From Roseomonas nitratireducens (GTDB taxonomy: Bacteria > Pseudomonadota > Alphaproteobacteria > Acetobacterales > Acetobacteraceae), in the NCBI RefSeq assembly GCF_017813355.1, contig NZ_JAGIYZ010000001.1, forward strand, positions 372,001 through 436,000: a stretch of 64,000 nt of DNA, given 5' to 3'. Both the position numbers and the translations under genes were made by a program. This document shows, piece by piece, positions 50,074 to 59,071 of the stretch. The notes below the pieces were generated by a model. That model was given only the letters and a program-made list of their open reading frames with translations. It was not told the DNA's origin and did no database searches. Numbering within the stretch: the first letter of the stretch is position 1; every line of letters starts with the position of its first letter.

Positions 50074-51653
50074 TATTCGGCGGCGAGCAGCGCGTCCCGC
50101 AGCCCCGCCCGTTCCGCCGCGGGGGACATGCCGCGGCCGCCGAGGTCGCGGTCCATCGCATCCGCCGCGATCCAGCCCGACATCATCACCATCGGCATGC
50201 CCGGGCCCGGATGGGCCGCGCCGCCGGCGAGGTACAGGCCCTTGATCGCCTTCGACCGGTTGGACGGCTTGAAGGCGCCGAGGAAGGCGCCGTGCGAGGC
50301 GAGGCCGTAGATCGCCCCTTCCAGCACCTTGTAGCGGTTGTGGATGTCGACCGGCGTCAGCGCGCGCTCGACCACGATCCGCTCCTCGATGTCCTCGAGC
50401 CCCGCGGTGCGCTTCAGCTTGTCGAGGATCTTCTGCCGGTAGGGCGCGAACATCTTCGACCAGTCATGGCCCGGGCGCAGATGCGGGGTGTGCACCAGCA
50501 CGTACAGCGCTTCCCCCCCTTCCGGCGCGACGGTGTCGTCGGAGCAGGACGGCGCGCACAGATAGGCGGTCGGGTCGGGCGCGGGCTCGCCCTTCTTGTA
50601 GATGCTGTCGAACTCCTCCTCCGCGTCGCGGGAGAAGACGAAGCAGTGATGCGCGAGGTGCTCGTAGCGCTTCTTCAGCCCGAGATAGAGCACCACGCCC
50701 GAGCAGGCCGGCTGGTAGCCGCGCTTCTGCATCGCCTTGGCGGGCGGGCCCTTCACCAGTTCGGTGTAGGTGCGGATCGCGTCCATATTGGAGATCAGCG
50801 CGTCGCAGGCGATGCGCTCGCCATTCGCGGTCACGCTGCGCACCGCGCCGTTCGTGATCTCGATGTCGGTCACCTCGCTGTCGGTGCGCAGGTCCGCGCC
50901 GAGGTCGCGGGCGAGCTTCGCCAGCCCCTCCGCCACGGCGCGGGTGCCGCCGACCGGATACCAGACGCCCTCGCTCGCCTGCATGTCGCCGATGCCGCAG
51001 AGCACGGCGGGCGCGAGATAGGGGTTCGAGCCGACATACTGGGTGAAGTGGTCCAGCATCTGCGCGAGCCGTTCGTCCGGCACATGGCCGCGGATCACCT
51101 TCGCGACGGTGCGGCCCATGCGCAGCGCGAGGATGTCGCGCAGCACCTCCGGCTTGAAGTTGTCGGTGAAGGACATCGTGTCGCCGATGCCCTCGACCGG
51201 CTTCCAGAAGAAGAAGCGCTCGCTGATCTCGTGCAGGTGGCGGGAGACTTCCTGGAACTTGCGGTAGCCCTCGCCGTTCGACTTGCCCGGCGCGAAGGCG
51301 TCCATGGCCTTCGCCATGGTGTCCACCTTCTCCATCAGGTCGATGCGCGTGTTGTCGTCGAAGAAGCAGCGCCACTGCGGGTCGAGCCGGATCAGCGGCA
51401 GCTCGTCCTGCTGCACGCGGTTCGCCTCGGCGAAGATCCGGCGCAGCACGCGCGGCACGGTCAGGATGGTCGGGCCCATGTCGAAGCGGAAGCGCCCCGG
51501 CCCGTCCGGGTTGTCGAGATGCAGGACGGCCGCCTTGCCGCCGAGCCAGGGGTTGCGCTCCAGTAGCGTCACCTGGTGCCCGCGCGCCTGCGCGACGGCG
51601 GCGGCGGCGAGCCCGCCGAGCCCGCTGCCGATGACGACGACGTTCGCACCCAT
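50073..51653 (-). CDS. CrtN/CrtI-family desaturase or oxidase
   Basis: 526 residues. The FAD motif is IGSGLGGLAAAAVAQARG (8-25), followed by LLERNPWLGGKAAVL, the substrate-side FRFDMGPTILTVP (56-68) and the C-terminal GLYLAGGAAHPGPGMPMVMMSGWIAADAM. A GGAGGA site lies seven bases before the ATG. In C30 pathways one CrtN-like enzyme dehydrogenates the backbone and a second (CrtNb/CrtP type) oxidises the terminal methyl to an aldehyde. Which role this copy has cannot be told from motifs. Confidence 0.87.
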   Translation of the reverse strand: MGANVVVIGSGLGGLAAAAVAQARGHQVTLLERNPWLGGKAAVLHLDNPDGPGRFRFDMGPTILTVPRVLRRIFAEANRVQQDELPLIRLDPQWRCFFDDNTRIDLMEKVDTMAKAMDAFAPGKSNGEGYRKFQEVSRHLHEISERFFFWKPVEGIGDTMSFTDNFKPEVLRDILALRMGRTVAKVIRGHVPDERLAQMLDHFTQYVGSNPYLAPAVLCGIGDMQASEGVWYPVGGTRAVAEGLAKLARDLGADLRTDSEVTDIEITNGAVRSVTANGERIACDALISNMDAIRTYTELVKGPPAKAMQKRGYQPACSGVVLYLGLKKRYEHLAHHCFVFSRDAEEEFDSIYKKGEPAPDPTAYLCAPSCSDDTVAPEGGEALYVLVHTPHLRPGHDWSKMFAPYRQKILDKLKRTAGLEDIEERIVVERALTPVDIHNRYKVLEGAIYGLASHGAFLGAFKPSNRSKAIKGLYLAGGAAHPGPGMPMVMMSGWIAADAMDRDLGGRGMSPAAERAGLRDALLAAE

Positions 51654-51667
51654 ATCGAATTCCTCCT

Positions 51668-53251
51668 TCAGTCGCCCATCGCGGGCTGCGCGGCGCCAAT
51701 CCTGTCGCCGCTTTCGGCCATCGGCCGCATGCCGAGGTCCTCCATCAGCAATTTGGCGCTGATGCGGGCCCCTTCGTAGATCACCGGCAGGCCGCTGCCC
51801 GGATGGGTGCCGCCGCCGACGAGATAGACGCCCTCCGCCTTGCCGAAGCGGTTCTGCGGGCGGAAATGCATCATCTGCCGCACATTGTGCGCCAGGTTGA
51901 AGGTCGCCCCGTAGCCCACCGCGTAGTCGTCCTGCCAGCCCTGCGGCGTGACGACCTTCTCGTAGCGGATGCGGCTCTCGATGTCAGTCAGGCCGAGCGC
52001 CTTCAGCCGGTCGAGCGCCAGGCGCCGGTAGCGCGGCGCTTCCTTGGCCCAGTCCTGCCCGCCATGCAGGTTCGGCACCGGCACCAGCATGTACAGCGTC
52101 GAATGCCCCGCCGGCGCGAGCGAGGGGTCGGTGCCCGCCGCGGCCTGGACGTAAAGCGAGGGATTGTCCGGGATCACCCCGCCCTCGATCTGCTCGAGGT
52201 TGCGCTGGTAGTCCTCGGCCAGCAGCACGGTGTGGTGCGCGAGGTCCGGCAGCGGGCCCTCGAGGCCCAGGTAGAGCATGAAGGTCGAGCAGGAATAGCG
52301 CGCCTTCTCGATCTTCTGGTCGGTCCATTGCGGGCGCAGCGCCTCGGGCATCAGGCCCGGGATGGCGTGGGCGAAGTCGGCGTTGACCACGACCGCGTCG
52401 GCGGCGTGGCGCGTGCCGTCCACCTCGACGCCCGACGCGCGCTTGCCTTCGAAGGCGATGCGCTCGACCTTCTCGCCCAGGCGGATCTCGACGCCGAGCC
52501 GGGTCGCGACGCGCGCCATGGCTTCCGACACCGCGCCGCAGCCGCCGCGCGGGTGGAAGATGCCGTGCTCGTATTCCAGGAAGGACAGGATCGAGAACAT
52601 GCTCGGGCAGCGGAACGGGCTCATGCCCAGGTATTTCGACTGGAAGGTGAAGGCGAGCCGCGTGCGCGGGTCGCTGAAATGCCGCTTCAGGTCGGTGTCC
52701 AGCGAGGCCCAGGGGCGCAGGTAGCGCAGCCCGTTCATCACCTCCGGCGCCAGGTAGGTCATCAGCCCGTGGAAGGGCCGTTCAAGCACGGGGCGGAAGG
52801 CTTCGAGCTTGACCCGGTTGTCCTCCATGAACGACCGCAGCCCCTTCGCGTCGGCCGGGTTGATCTTGGCGATCTCGGCTTCCATCCGCCCGATGTCGGG
52901 GGATGCGTCGATGGTGAGCGGGTTCTTCCCCTCGAACACCAGCCGGTATTGCGGGTCGAGCCGGATGAGGTCGACCTCGTCGTCGAGCGAGGCGCCGCAG
53001 CTCTCGAAGATCTCCCGCAGGATGCGGGGATAGAGGAAGAAGGTCGGCCCGATGTCGAAGCGGTAGCCGTCCTCGGTCGAGATGGTGCGGGTGCGCCCGC
53101 CCACCGCGGTTTCCCGCTCGAAGACGGTCACGCGCGCGCCCTGGGCGGCGAGGATCATGGCGGAGGCGAGGCCGCCCGGGCCGGCGCCGATGACGGCGAC
53201 GCGCGGGCGGGTGCGGGCGATGGCTGGCAGAGGGGCGTTCATCCGGCTCAT
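51668..53251 (-). CDS. CrtN-family desaturase
   Basis: 527 residues and the first gene of the cluster. FAD motif [19 protein letters not shown] (20-38), then ERETAVGGRTRTISTEDGYRFDIGPTFFLYP and the C-terminal GVYLVGGGTHPGSGLPVIYEGARISAKLL, all of the phytoene-dehydrogenase type. Internal FRCPSMFSILSFLEYEHGIFHPRGGCGAVSEA matches CrtN-type enzymes that use C30 substrates. It may desaturate squalene or dehydrosqualene. A second desaturase follows 14 bases downstream. The upstream 59 bases are AT-richer and probably carry the cluster promoter, but no boxes were assigned. Confidence 0.87.
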   Translation of the reverse strand: MSRMNAPLPAIARTRPRVAVIGAGPGGLASAMILAAQGARVTVFERETAVGGRTRTISTEDGYRFDIGPTFFLYPRILREIFESCGASLDDEVDLIRLDPQYRLVFEGKNPLTIDASPDIGRMEAEIAKINPADAKGLRSFMEDNRVKLEAFRPVLERPFHGLMTYLAPEVMNGLRYLRPWASLDTDLKRHFSDPRTRLAFTFQSKYLGMSPFRCPSMFSILSFLEYEHGIFHPRGGCGAVSEAMARVATRLGVEIRLGEKVERIAFEGKRASGVEVDGTRHAADAVVVNADFAHAIPGLMPEALRPQWTDQKIEKARYSCSTFMLYLGLEGPLPDLAHHTVLLAEDYQRNLEQIEGGVIPDNPSLYVQAAAGTDPSLAPAGHSTLYMLVPVPNLHGGQDWAKEAPRYRRLALDRLKALGLTDIESRIRYEKVVTPQGWQDDYAVGYGATFNLAHNVRQMMHFRPQNRFGKAEGVYLVGGGTHPGSGLPVIYEGARISAKLLMEDLGMRPMAESGDRIGAAQPAMGD

Positions 53252-53310
53252 TCGTCTTTACCAAGGTTGCCGCAAGATTGCCCCGTCGGGCCGGGGTGCA
53301 AGGGCACGAC

Positions 53311-54921
53311 TCATGCCGCGAGGGCCCCTTCGATCTCGGCAAAGCGCCCGGTGGCGCGGGGAAGCAGGCGGCGGAGGTAGAAATCCGCGGCCGGACCGTA
53401 GGCGGAAGGATCCTCGGCGGCGGCGCGGGCGAGCATCCAGCCGCCCAGCACCCAGCCCGCCGCGTCCAGGTATGCGACGGCGACCGACTGGCCGGCATCG
53501 GCATCCCGGCCCTGGGCGGCCAGCACCGTTCCGGTCGCGGCTTCCAGCGCGGCGGCGGCGGCGCGCAGCCGCGCATCGGGCACGCGCTTCACCTCATCCA
53601 GCAGGGCGCGCATCTCCGCCCCGCCATCCTTGGCCAGCTTGCGCACCAGCAGGTCGATCGCCTGGATGCCGTTGGTGCCTTCGTAGATTGGGGCGATGCG
53701 GGCGTCCCGCAGCACCTGGGCGGCGCCGGCATCCTCGACGAAGCCCATGCCGCCATGCACCTGGATGCCGGTCGACGCCGTCTCGACGCCCCGGTCCGTG
53801 CCCCAGGCCTTGAGGATCGGCGTCAGCAGCGCGAGCCGGTTCTGCGCCGCGGCGTCGCCCAGCAGCGCGTGGCGGTCGACGCAGGCGGCGGTCTCCAGCG
53901 CCAGCAGCCGCGCGGCGAGCGTGACGCTGCGCATCTCCATCAGCATGCGCGCGACGTCCGGGTGGTCGGCGATGGGCCGCCCACCCTGCACGCGCATCGC
54001 GGCATAGGCTTCCGCGAGCCGCAGCGCGGCGGCGCCATGCGCCACCCCCTGCGTGCCGACGCCCAGGCGGGCGTTGTTCATCATGGCGAACATCGCCGGC
54101 AGGCCGCGATGCGGCTCGCCCACCAGCTCCGCCTCCGCGCCCTCGAACAGCATGACGCAGGTGGGGCTCGCATGGATGCCCATCTTGCGCTCGATGCCGC
54201 CGCAGCGCAGCGCGTTGCGCGTGCCGTCCGCCTTCACCTTGGTGGTCGCGAACAGGCTGATGCCCTTCGAGCCCGGCGGCGCGTCCGGCAGCCTTGCGAG
54301 CACGAGGTAGAGGATGTTCCCGGTGCAGTCGTGCTCGCCCCAGGTGATATAGATTTTTTGCCCGTGCAGCGCGTACTTGCCCTCGCCCAGCGGTTCCGCC
54401 CGTGCGCGCAGCACGCCGAGGTCGCTGCCGGCATTGGGCTCCGTCAGGCACATCGCGCCGGTCCATTCGCCGCTGACCATGGGCGGCAGCCAGCGCGCCG
54501 CCTGGTCGGGTGTGGCGTGATGCACCAGGCAGTCGATCGCGCCCGCGGTCAGCAGCGGGCCCAGCATGAACGACGTGTCGGCCGCCATGCCGAGCTCCGT
54601 CATCGCGGTCCAGAGCGAGGCGGGCAGCCCTTGTCCGCCATGCTCGACGGGGGCGGAAAGCGACTGCCAGCCGCCTTCCATCCACTTGGCGTAGGCGTCG
54701 CGGTAGGGCGTGGTGACGGTGCCGTTGGCGTAGACCGCGCCCTGCCGGTCGGCGGCCTGGGCGTTCGGTTGCAGCACCTCCCGGCAGAAGCGGTCGGCTT
54801 CCTCGACGATCTGGGCGATGTCCGCGGCCGAGAGCGGCGCGCCGGCGCGGTCGGTCAGCGCGGGCAGGCCGACGATGCGCGTCAGGCCGAAGATCAGGTC
54901 GGTGGCGGCGGTGCTGCTCAT
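53311..54921 (-). CDS. Acyl-CoA dehydrogenase
   Basis: 536 residues, a little shorter than the 590-residue DmdC-like group it resembles. The FAD/acyl-CoA signature is GEWTGAMCLTEPNAGSDLGVLRARA, with CGGIERKMGIHASPTCVM and HGGMGFVEDAGAAQVLRDARIAPIYEGTNGIQAIDLL, where the Glu of IYEGTNGI is the catalytic base. A C-terminal helical extension of about 120 residues follows. It oxidises an acyl-CoA to the enoyl-CoA; chain length unknown. Its ATG overlaps the upstream flavoprotein stop. Confidence 0.92.
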   Translation of the reverse strand: MSSTAATDLIFGLTRIVGLPALTDRAGAPLSAADIAQIVEEADRFCREVLQPNAQAADRQGAVYANGTVTTPYRDAYAKWMEGGWQSLSAPVEHGGQGLPASLWTAMTELGMAADTSFMLGPLLTAGAIDCLVHHATPDQAARWLPPMVSGEWTGAMCLTEPNAGSDLGVLRARAEPLGEGKYALHGQKIYITWGEHDCTGNILYLVLARLPDAPPGSKGISLFATTKVKADGTRNALRCGGIERKMGIHASPTCVMLFEGAEAELVGEPHRGLPAMFAMMNNARLGVGTQGVAHGAAALRLAEAYAAMRVQGGRPIADHPDVARMLMEMRSVTLAARLLALETAACVDRHALLGDAAAQNRLALLTPILKAWGTDRGVETASTGIQVHGGMGFVEDAGAAQVLRDARIAPIYEGTNGIQAIDLLVRKLAKDGGAEMRALLDEVKRVPDARLRAAAAALEAATGTVLAAQGRDADAGQSVAVAYLDAAGWVLGGWMLARAAAEDPSAYGPAADFYLRRLLPRATGRFAEIEGALAA

Positions 54922-56081
54922 GCGGGAATGCTCTCGATGGCGGCCAGCAGCCCGGGCGCCGGCGGCGCCTCGCCCGCCGCCCAGGGGACCAGGTTCGTCG
55001 TCAGCGCGGGGTCGCGCGCCGCGGCGGCGAGGCCGAGGCCCAGCAGCGGCGCGAACTTGAAGCCATGGCCGGTGAAGCCGGACATGACGAAGGCGCGGCC
55101 CCCCAGCGGCTCGACCACGAATCGCTCGCCATCCTCGACGTCGTAGTAGCAGGCCCGGGCGCCGAGGATGCGGTACTCACCCAGGTCGCGGATGCGCGGG
55201 CGGGCGAAGGCGAGGATCTCCTCCGCCTCGGCCGGCGTGGCCTCGCGCGGGTCGGCCTCGGCGTCGCCGGTGCGGGAGAAGCGGTGGTCGCCGATCTTGA
55301 GCGGCGTGCCCGCGACCGGCGGCACGGCGTAGAAGCCGCCTTCCTCCGCGAGGTCGAGCAGCATGGGCGCGCGCGCCCAGGCCTCCGCATGGCGGGCGGG
55401 CGGTTCCAGCCGAACCAGGATCTGGCGGGAAGCGACGACGCGCGGGGCCAGGGCGGCGGGCAGCAGGCGCGGGCCCCAGGGGCCGGCGGCGAGCACGAGC
55501 AGGTCCGCCGATTCGACGCTGCCGTCCGCAAGGCGCAGCGCGCCGGCTTCCGGCATCACATCGACGGCGCGGGCGCGGGCGAATGCCACGCCGCGGGCGG
55601 CGAGGTGCCGCGCGAGGCCCGCCACGATGCGCTCGGCCAGCAGCACGCCGCCCGGCGCCATGTGGAAGGCCGCGCCGATGCCGGCCTGCGTCAGCATCGG
55701 GTAGCGGGCGGGGATCTCGGCGGGCGACAGGTCCTGGAAGGCGCGGCCGTCGGCGGCCAGCGCCGCGCGGCTGTCACCGAGCCAGCCGGCCGTGCCGCCG
55801 GAGACGGCGAGCACGCCGGTCGTCACGTGCAGCACTTCCCCCAGGTCGCGCCACAGCATGTCCCAGGCGGCATAGGCCGGGTCGACCATCCGCATGTAGC
55901 CGGCCTGCGCGCCATACGCGTGGCGGATCAGCCGGTGGTGGTCCACCGAGGCGCCGCGCGGATTCGGCACCGGGTCCTGGTCCAGCACGCGCACGGCGTA
56001 GCCCTGCCGGGCCAGGCCCCAGGCGGCCGAAAGGCCCATGATGCCGGCGCCGAGGACCAGGGCGGTGGGGGAGGAGGCCAT
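54918..56081 (-). CDS. Sarcosine oxidase-like FAD flavoprotein
   Basis: 387 residues of the monomeric sarcosine / N-methyltryptophan oxidase type. FAD motif VLGAGIMGLSAAWGLARQG (9-27), RHAYGAQAGYMRMVDPAYAAWDML, and CYYDVEDGERFVVEPL with C311 at the place of the Cys that holds FAD covalently in MSOX (C315). A C-terminal GFTGHGFKFAPLLGLGLA completes the pattern. It oxidises secondary amines or amino acids, making H2O2 and aldehyde. It overlaps the acyl-CoA dehydrogenase by four bases. Substrate unknown. Confidence 0.88.
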   Translation of the reverse strand: MASSPTALVLGAGIMGLSAAWGLARQGYAVRVLDQDPVPNPRGASVDHHRLIRHAYGAQAGYMRMVDPAYAAWDMLWRDLGEVLHVTTGVLAVSGGTAGWLGDSRAALAADGRAFQDLSPAEIPARYPMLTQAGIGAAFHMAPGGVLLAERIVAGLARHLAARGVAFARARAVDVMPEAGALRLADGSVESADLLVLAAGPWGPRLLPAALAPRVVASRQILVRLEPPARHAEAWARAPMLLDLAEEGGFYAVPPVAGTPLKIGDHRFSRTGDAEADPREATPAEAEEILAFARPRIRDLGEYRILGARACYYDVEDGERFVVEPLGGRAFVMSGFTGHGFKFAPLLGLGLAAAARDPALTTNLVPWAAGEAPPAPGLLAAIESIPA

Positions 56082-56101
56082 GCGCCATCCTATGCCCCGG
56101 C

Positions 56102-56929
56102 CTAGGGCAGGTGTGAACACTCCGCTGTCATGGATATGCGCCCGGTCAAGATTTCCCCGGGGCCGAGCAGCCGCATCGGGCCCAGATCGGCCAGGTCCGG
56201 CCGGTTCGGCGCGTCCGGCAGGTGGGAACAGGGCTCGACGCAGAGCACCGCCCGGTCGCGCGGGGCATAGACCTGCAGGTTGGTGGCGAGCGCGCCGGTC
56301 GCTTCCAGCGCCAGGGCGAGCCCCGGCCAGGCGATTCGGGCCGCGCCGTCCCAGCCGGTGAAATGCGTGTCGAGGCCGAGGAAGGCTTCCTCCCCGCCCG
56401 AAAGCCCCCGGACGAGGTCGGCGGCGACGGGCAGCGTCCGCGCATCGTGCCGGCAGCGATGCGTCGCGCGGAAGCCGAGCCACGTGCCGGGCGGGCGGCG
56501 GAACCAGGGGTGCCAGCCGGCGCCGAAGGGCAGCGCTTCCTCCCCCAGGTTCACGATGGCGAGGTCGAGCGTGACGGCATCCGGCGTGACGCGGATGCCG
56601 AGCCGCGCGGCGTAGCGGTAGGGCGCGGCGTCCACCTCCTGCGCCAGGGTCGCCGAATCGGGCGCCTGGGCCGCGACCTGCCAGGGGCGGTCGCGCGACA
56701 GGCCATGGATCGCCGTGCCGTCCTGCGGCCGGTTCACCGGCAGGCGATGCCGGCCGAGCCGCCCGCCATCCAGCCGGTTGGCCCAGGGGATCATCCAGAA
56801 GGCGGGCTCGTCGGCCAGCAGGTCCTGGCCGGCGAAGGCGAGGCGCGTGACGGCCGCGCCCCGCGCCGGGTCGATCGCGACCGCCCAGTCGCCGGCGGCG
56901 AGCGCGACCGCGCCGGCCTCAATCGTCAA
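56102..56929 (-). CDS. Aldose 1-epimerase-like protein
   Basis: 275 residues of galactose-mutarotase fold. Motifs: PWANRLDGGRLGRHRL (48-63), HGLSRDRPWQV (catalytic His region), FGAGWHPWFRRPPG and VLCVEPCSHLPDAPN (catalytic Glu). It interconverts alpha and beta anomers of a sugar. It overlaps the uronate dehydrogenase gene by 11 bases, in one operon with a TRAP transporter, so it may present the right anomer of a uronic acid to the dehydrogenase (inference). Confidence 0.88.
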   Translation of the reverse strand: MTIEAGAVALAAGDWAVAIDPARGAAVTRLAFAGQDLLADEPAFWMIPWANRLDGGRLGRHRLPVNRPQDGTAIHGLSRDRPWQVAAQAPDSATLAQEVDAAPYRYAARLGIRVTPDAVTLDLAIVNLGEEALPFGAGWHPWFRRPPGTWLGFRATHRCRHDARTLPVAADLVRGLSGGEEAFLGLDTHFTGWDGAARIAWPGLALALEATGALATNLQVYAPRDRAVLCVEPCSHLPDAPNRPDLADLGPMRLLGPGEILTGRISMTAECSHLP

Positions 56930-57761
56930 GCGAGAAGCAGTCGCGCGGGGAGGGGGCGGGGCGGGAATACTCGATCGCGGTGTAGCCGCCGCCCTGGTAG
57001 CGCTCGGTCACCGGGTCGGCGGTGATGGAGCCGACCTCCGGCCGCCAGGGCTCGGCGCTGTCCTGCGGCGCCCAGCCGATGCGATCGCGATGGTCCTTCC
57101 CCCAGTAGGAGGCAGGGTTGTCGGAACAGGCCCAGATCACGGCATGGCCGGCGCGTTCCGCAAGCACGCAGCGTTCGATGAGGCGCGTGAGGTCGCCATA
57201 GGACAGCCAGGTGGAGAGCATCCGCCGGTCGATCGGCTTGGGGAAGCAGGACCCGATGCGGAGGTTGACGTTCTCGACCCCGTGCTTGTCCCAGTACATC
57301 CGGCCCATCAACTCGCCATAGGCCTTGGACAGGCCGTAGTAGCCGTCCGGGCGGAAGGCGCAGTCGAAGTCGAGCCTCTCGCTGTTCCCGGTCGGGCGTT
57401 CGTGGAAGCCGATCGAGTGGTTGGAACTGGCGAAGATCACGCGCGCGCCTTCGCGCCGCGCGGCCTCGTACACGTGATAGAGGCCGCGGAGGTTGGGGCC
57501 GAGCACCTCCTCGAACGGCTTTTCCACGGACACGCCGCCGAAATGCAGGATGGCGCCGCAGCCTTCCGCCTGGCGGATCAGCGCGACGCCGTCGTTCAGG
57601 TCCGCCTTCACGAAGGTCGCGCCGGCGGGAATGGCGTCGGGGAAGGGGATGATGTCGGTCAGGCGCAGCCGCCAGCCCTGCGCCGCGAGTGCCGCGGCAA
57701 GGTGGCGCCCCAGGTTGCCCGAGGCGCCGGTGAGAAGGACGGGCTTGGCGGGTGCGGTCAT
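56919..57761 (-). CDS. udh: Uronate dehydrogenase-like SDR
   Basis: 280-residue extended SDR. NAD loop TGASGNLGRHLA (11-22), the active Tyr142 and Lys146 in YYGLSKAYGE, and Ser in IFASSNHSIGFH (109-120), which fits uronate dehydrogenase. RIGSCFPKPIDRRMLSTWLS and ACSDNPASYWGKDHRDRIGW also match that family. The enzyme oxidises glucuronate or galacturonate to the 1,5-lactone of the aldaric acid. Its neighbours (TRAP transporter, dehydratase, GntR) support an oxidative uronate route. Confidence 0.87.
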   Translation of the reverse strand: MTAPAKPVLLTGASGNLGRHLAAALAAQGWRLRLTDIIPFPDAIPAGATFVKADLNDGVALIRQAEGCGAILHFGGVSVEKPFEEVLGPNLRGLYHVYEAARREGARVIFASSNHSIGFHERPTGNSERLDFDCAFRPDGYYGLSKAYGELMGRMYWDKHGVENVNLRIGSCFPKPIDRRMLSTWLSYGDLTRLIERCVLAERAGHAVIWACSDNPASYWGKDHRDRIGWAPQDSAEPWRPEVGSITADPVTERYQGGGYTAIEYSRPAPSPRDCFSLDD

Positions 57762-57765
57762 GGCG

Positions 57766-59064
57766 TCAGCCTCCGTAGCCGAGCAGCAGGCGCGGCAGGG
57801 TCAGGGACATGGCCGGCCAGTAGGTGGTGAGCATCAGCGCGAAAAGGATCGCGCCCCAGAAGGGGATGATGGTGCGCATGATCTGCTCCATCGGGATCTG
57901 GCCGATGGCGCAGCCGACGAAGAGCACGGCGCCGACCGGCGGCGTCGTCAGCCCGAGGCCGAGATTCATCATCATCACCATCCCGAACTGCACCGGGTCC
58001 ATGCCGATGGCGACGACGACGGGCAGGAAGATCGGCGTGGTGATGAGGATGAGCGCGGCCATGTCCATGACGCAGCCGAGCAGCAGCAGGCAGACGTTGA
58101 TCATCAGCAGGATGACGATGGGGTTGCTGCTGATGGCGAGCATCCCCTCCGTCAGGATGTCCGGCAGACGGTACATCGCCAGCAGCCAGGCGAAGGCGGT
58201 CGCGGTGCCGACCAGCAGGAACACGACCGAGGTGGTGCGCACGCTCGCCCGCACGGCGATGACGAAATCCGCCCAGGACAGGGCGCGGTAGACCAGAAGC
58301 GTGACGAGCAGCGCCCAGATCGCCCCGAAGGCCGCGCTTTCGGTCACGGTGAAGATGCCCGACAGCACGCCGCCGAGGATGATGACGGCGGTCATCAGCC
58401 CGGGCAGGGCATCGACGAAGGTCCAGCCGAGGTGGCGGAAGCCGCGCCAGGCATCGGCCGGATAGCCGCGCTTCACCGCCATGACATAGGCCGCGACGCC
58501 GAGGCTGAGGCACATCACGAGCCCCGGCACGATGCCCGCGATGAACAGCGCCGAGACCGAGATCCCCCCGCCCGCCGCCAGCGAGTACAGGATCATGTTG
58601 TGGCTGGGCGGGATGAGGATGCCGGCGATCGAGGAGGTGACGGTGAGCGAGACCGCGTAGTCCACGCCGTAGCCCTTGGCCTTCATGGCCGGGATCAGGA
58701 TGGTCCCGGTGGCCGAGGTGTCGGCGACCGCCGAGCCCGAGATGCCGCCGAACAGCATCGAGGTCGAGACATCGACCATGCCGAGCCCGCCGCGCATCCA
58801 GCCGACGCAGGCCGAGGCGAGGGCGACGAGCCGTCGCGCGATGCCGCCATGGAGCATGATCTCGCCGGCGAAGATGAAGAAGGGGATGGCGAGCAGGGCG
58901 AAGATGCTCATGCCCGAGGCCATCTGCTGGAAGACGACGGCGGGGTTCAGCCCTTCGTAGATGAAGCCCGCGGCGGCGGCGATGCCCAGGCAGAAGGCGA
59001 CCGGCACGCCGGCCATCACCAGCACGCCGAAGACGACGAAGATCAGGATGAGGCCGAATTCCAC
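57766..59064 (-). CDS. dctM: TRAP transporter large permease DctM
   Basis: 432 residues, about 12 helices, from a GTG. Motifs: AIPFFIFAGEIMLHGGIARRLVALA, SMLFGGISGSAVADTSATGTILIPAMKAKGY and SSIAGILIPPSHNMILYSLAAGG, then NLGLGLTTPPVGAVLFVGCAIG, all DctM-specific. It uses the Na+ gradient to drive uptake of the ligand delivered by DctP. It is between dctQ (seven bases upstream) and udh (four bases downstream). Confidence 0.94.
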   Translation of the reverse strand: MEFGLILIFVVFGVLVMAGVPVAFCLGIAAAAGFIYEGLNPAVVFQQMASGMSIFALLAIPFFIFAGEIMLHGGIARRLVALASACVGWMRGGLGMVDVSTSMLFGGISGSAVADTSATGTILIPAMKAKGYGVDYAVSLTVTSSIAGILIPPSHNMILYSLAAGGGISVSALFIAGIVPGLVMCLSLGVAAYVMAVKRGYPADAWRGFRHLGWTFVDALPGLMTAVIILGGVLSGIFTVTESAAFGAIWALLVTLLVYRALSWADFVIAVRASVRTTSVVFLLVGTATAFAWLLAMYRLPDILTEGMLAISSNPIVILLMINVCLLLLGCVMDMAALILITTPIFLPVVVAIGMDPVQFGMVMMMNLGLGLTTPPVGAVLFVGCAIGQIPMEQIMRTIIPFWGAILFALMLTTYWPAMSLTLPRLLLGYGG

Positions 59065-59071
59065 GGGCGGG

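Noticed and set aside
43869-53251. Hopanoid operon
   Set aside because: HpnC, D and E are shared with hopanoid synthesis, but no squalene-hopene cyclase or HpnA/G/H is present, and the tailoring genes are of the C30 carotenoid kind.
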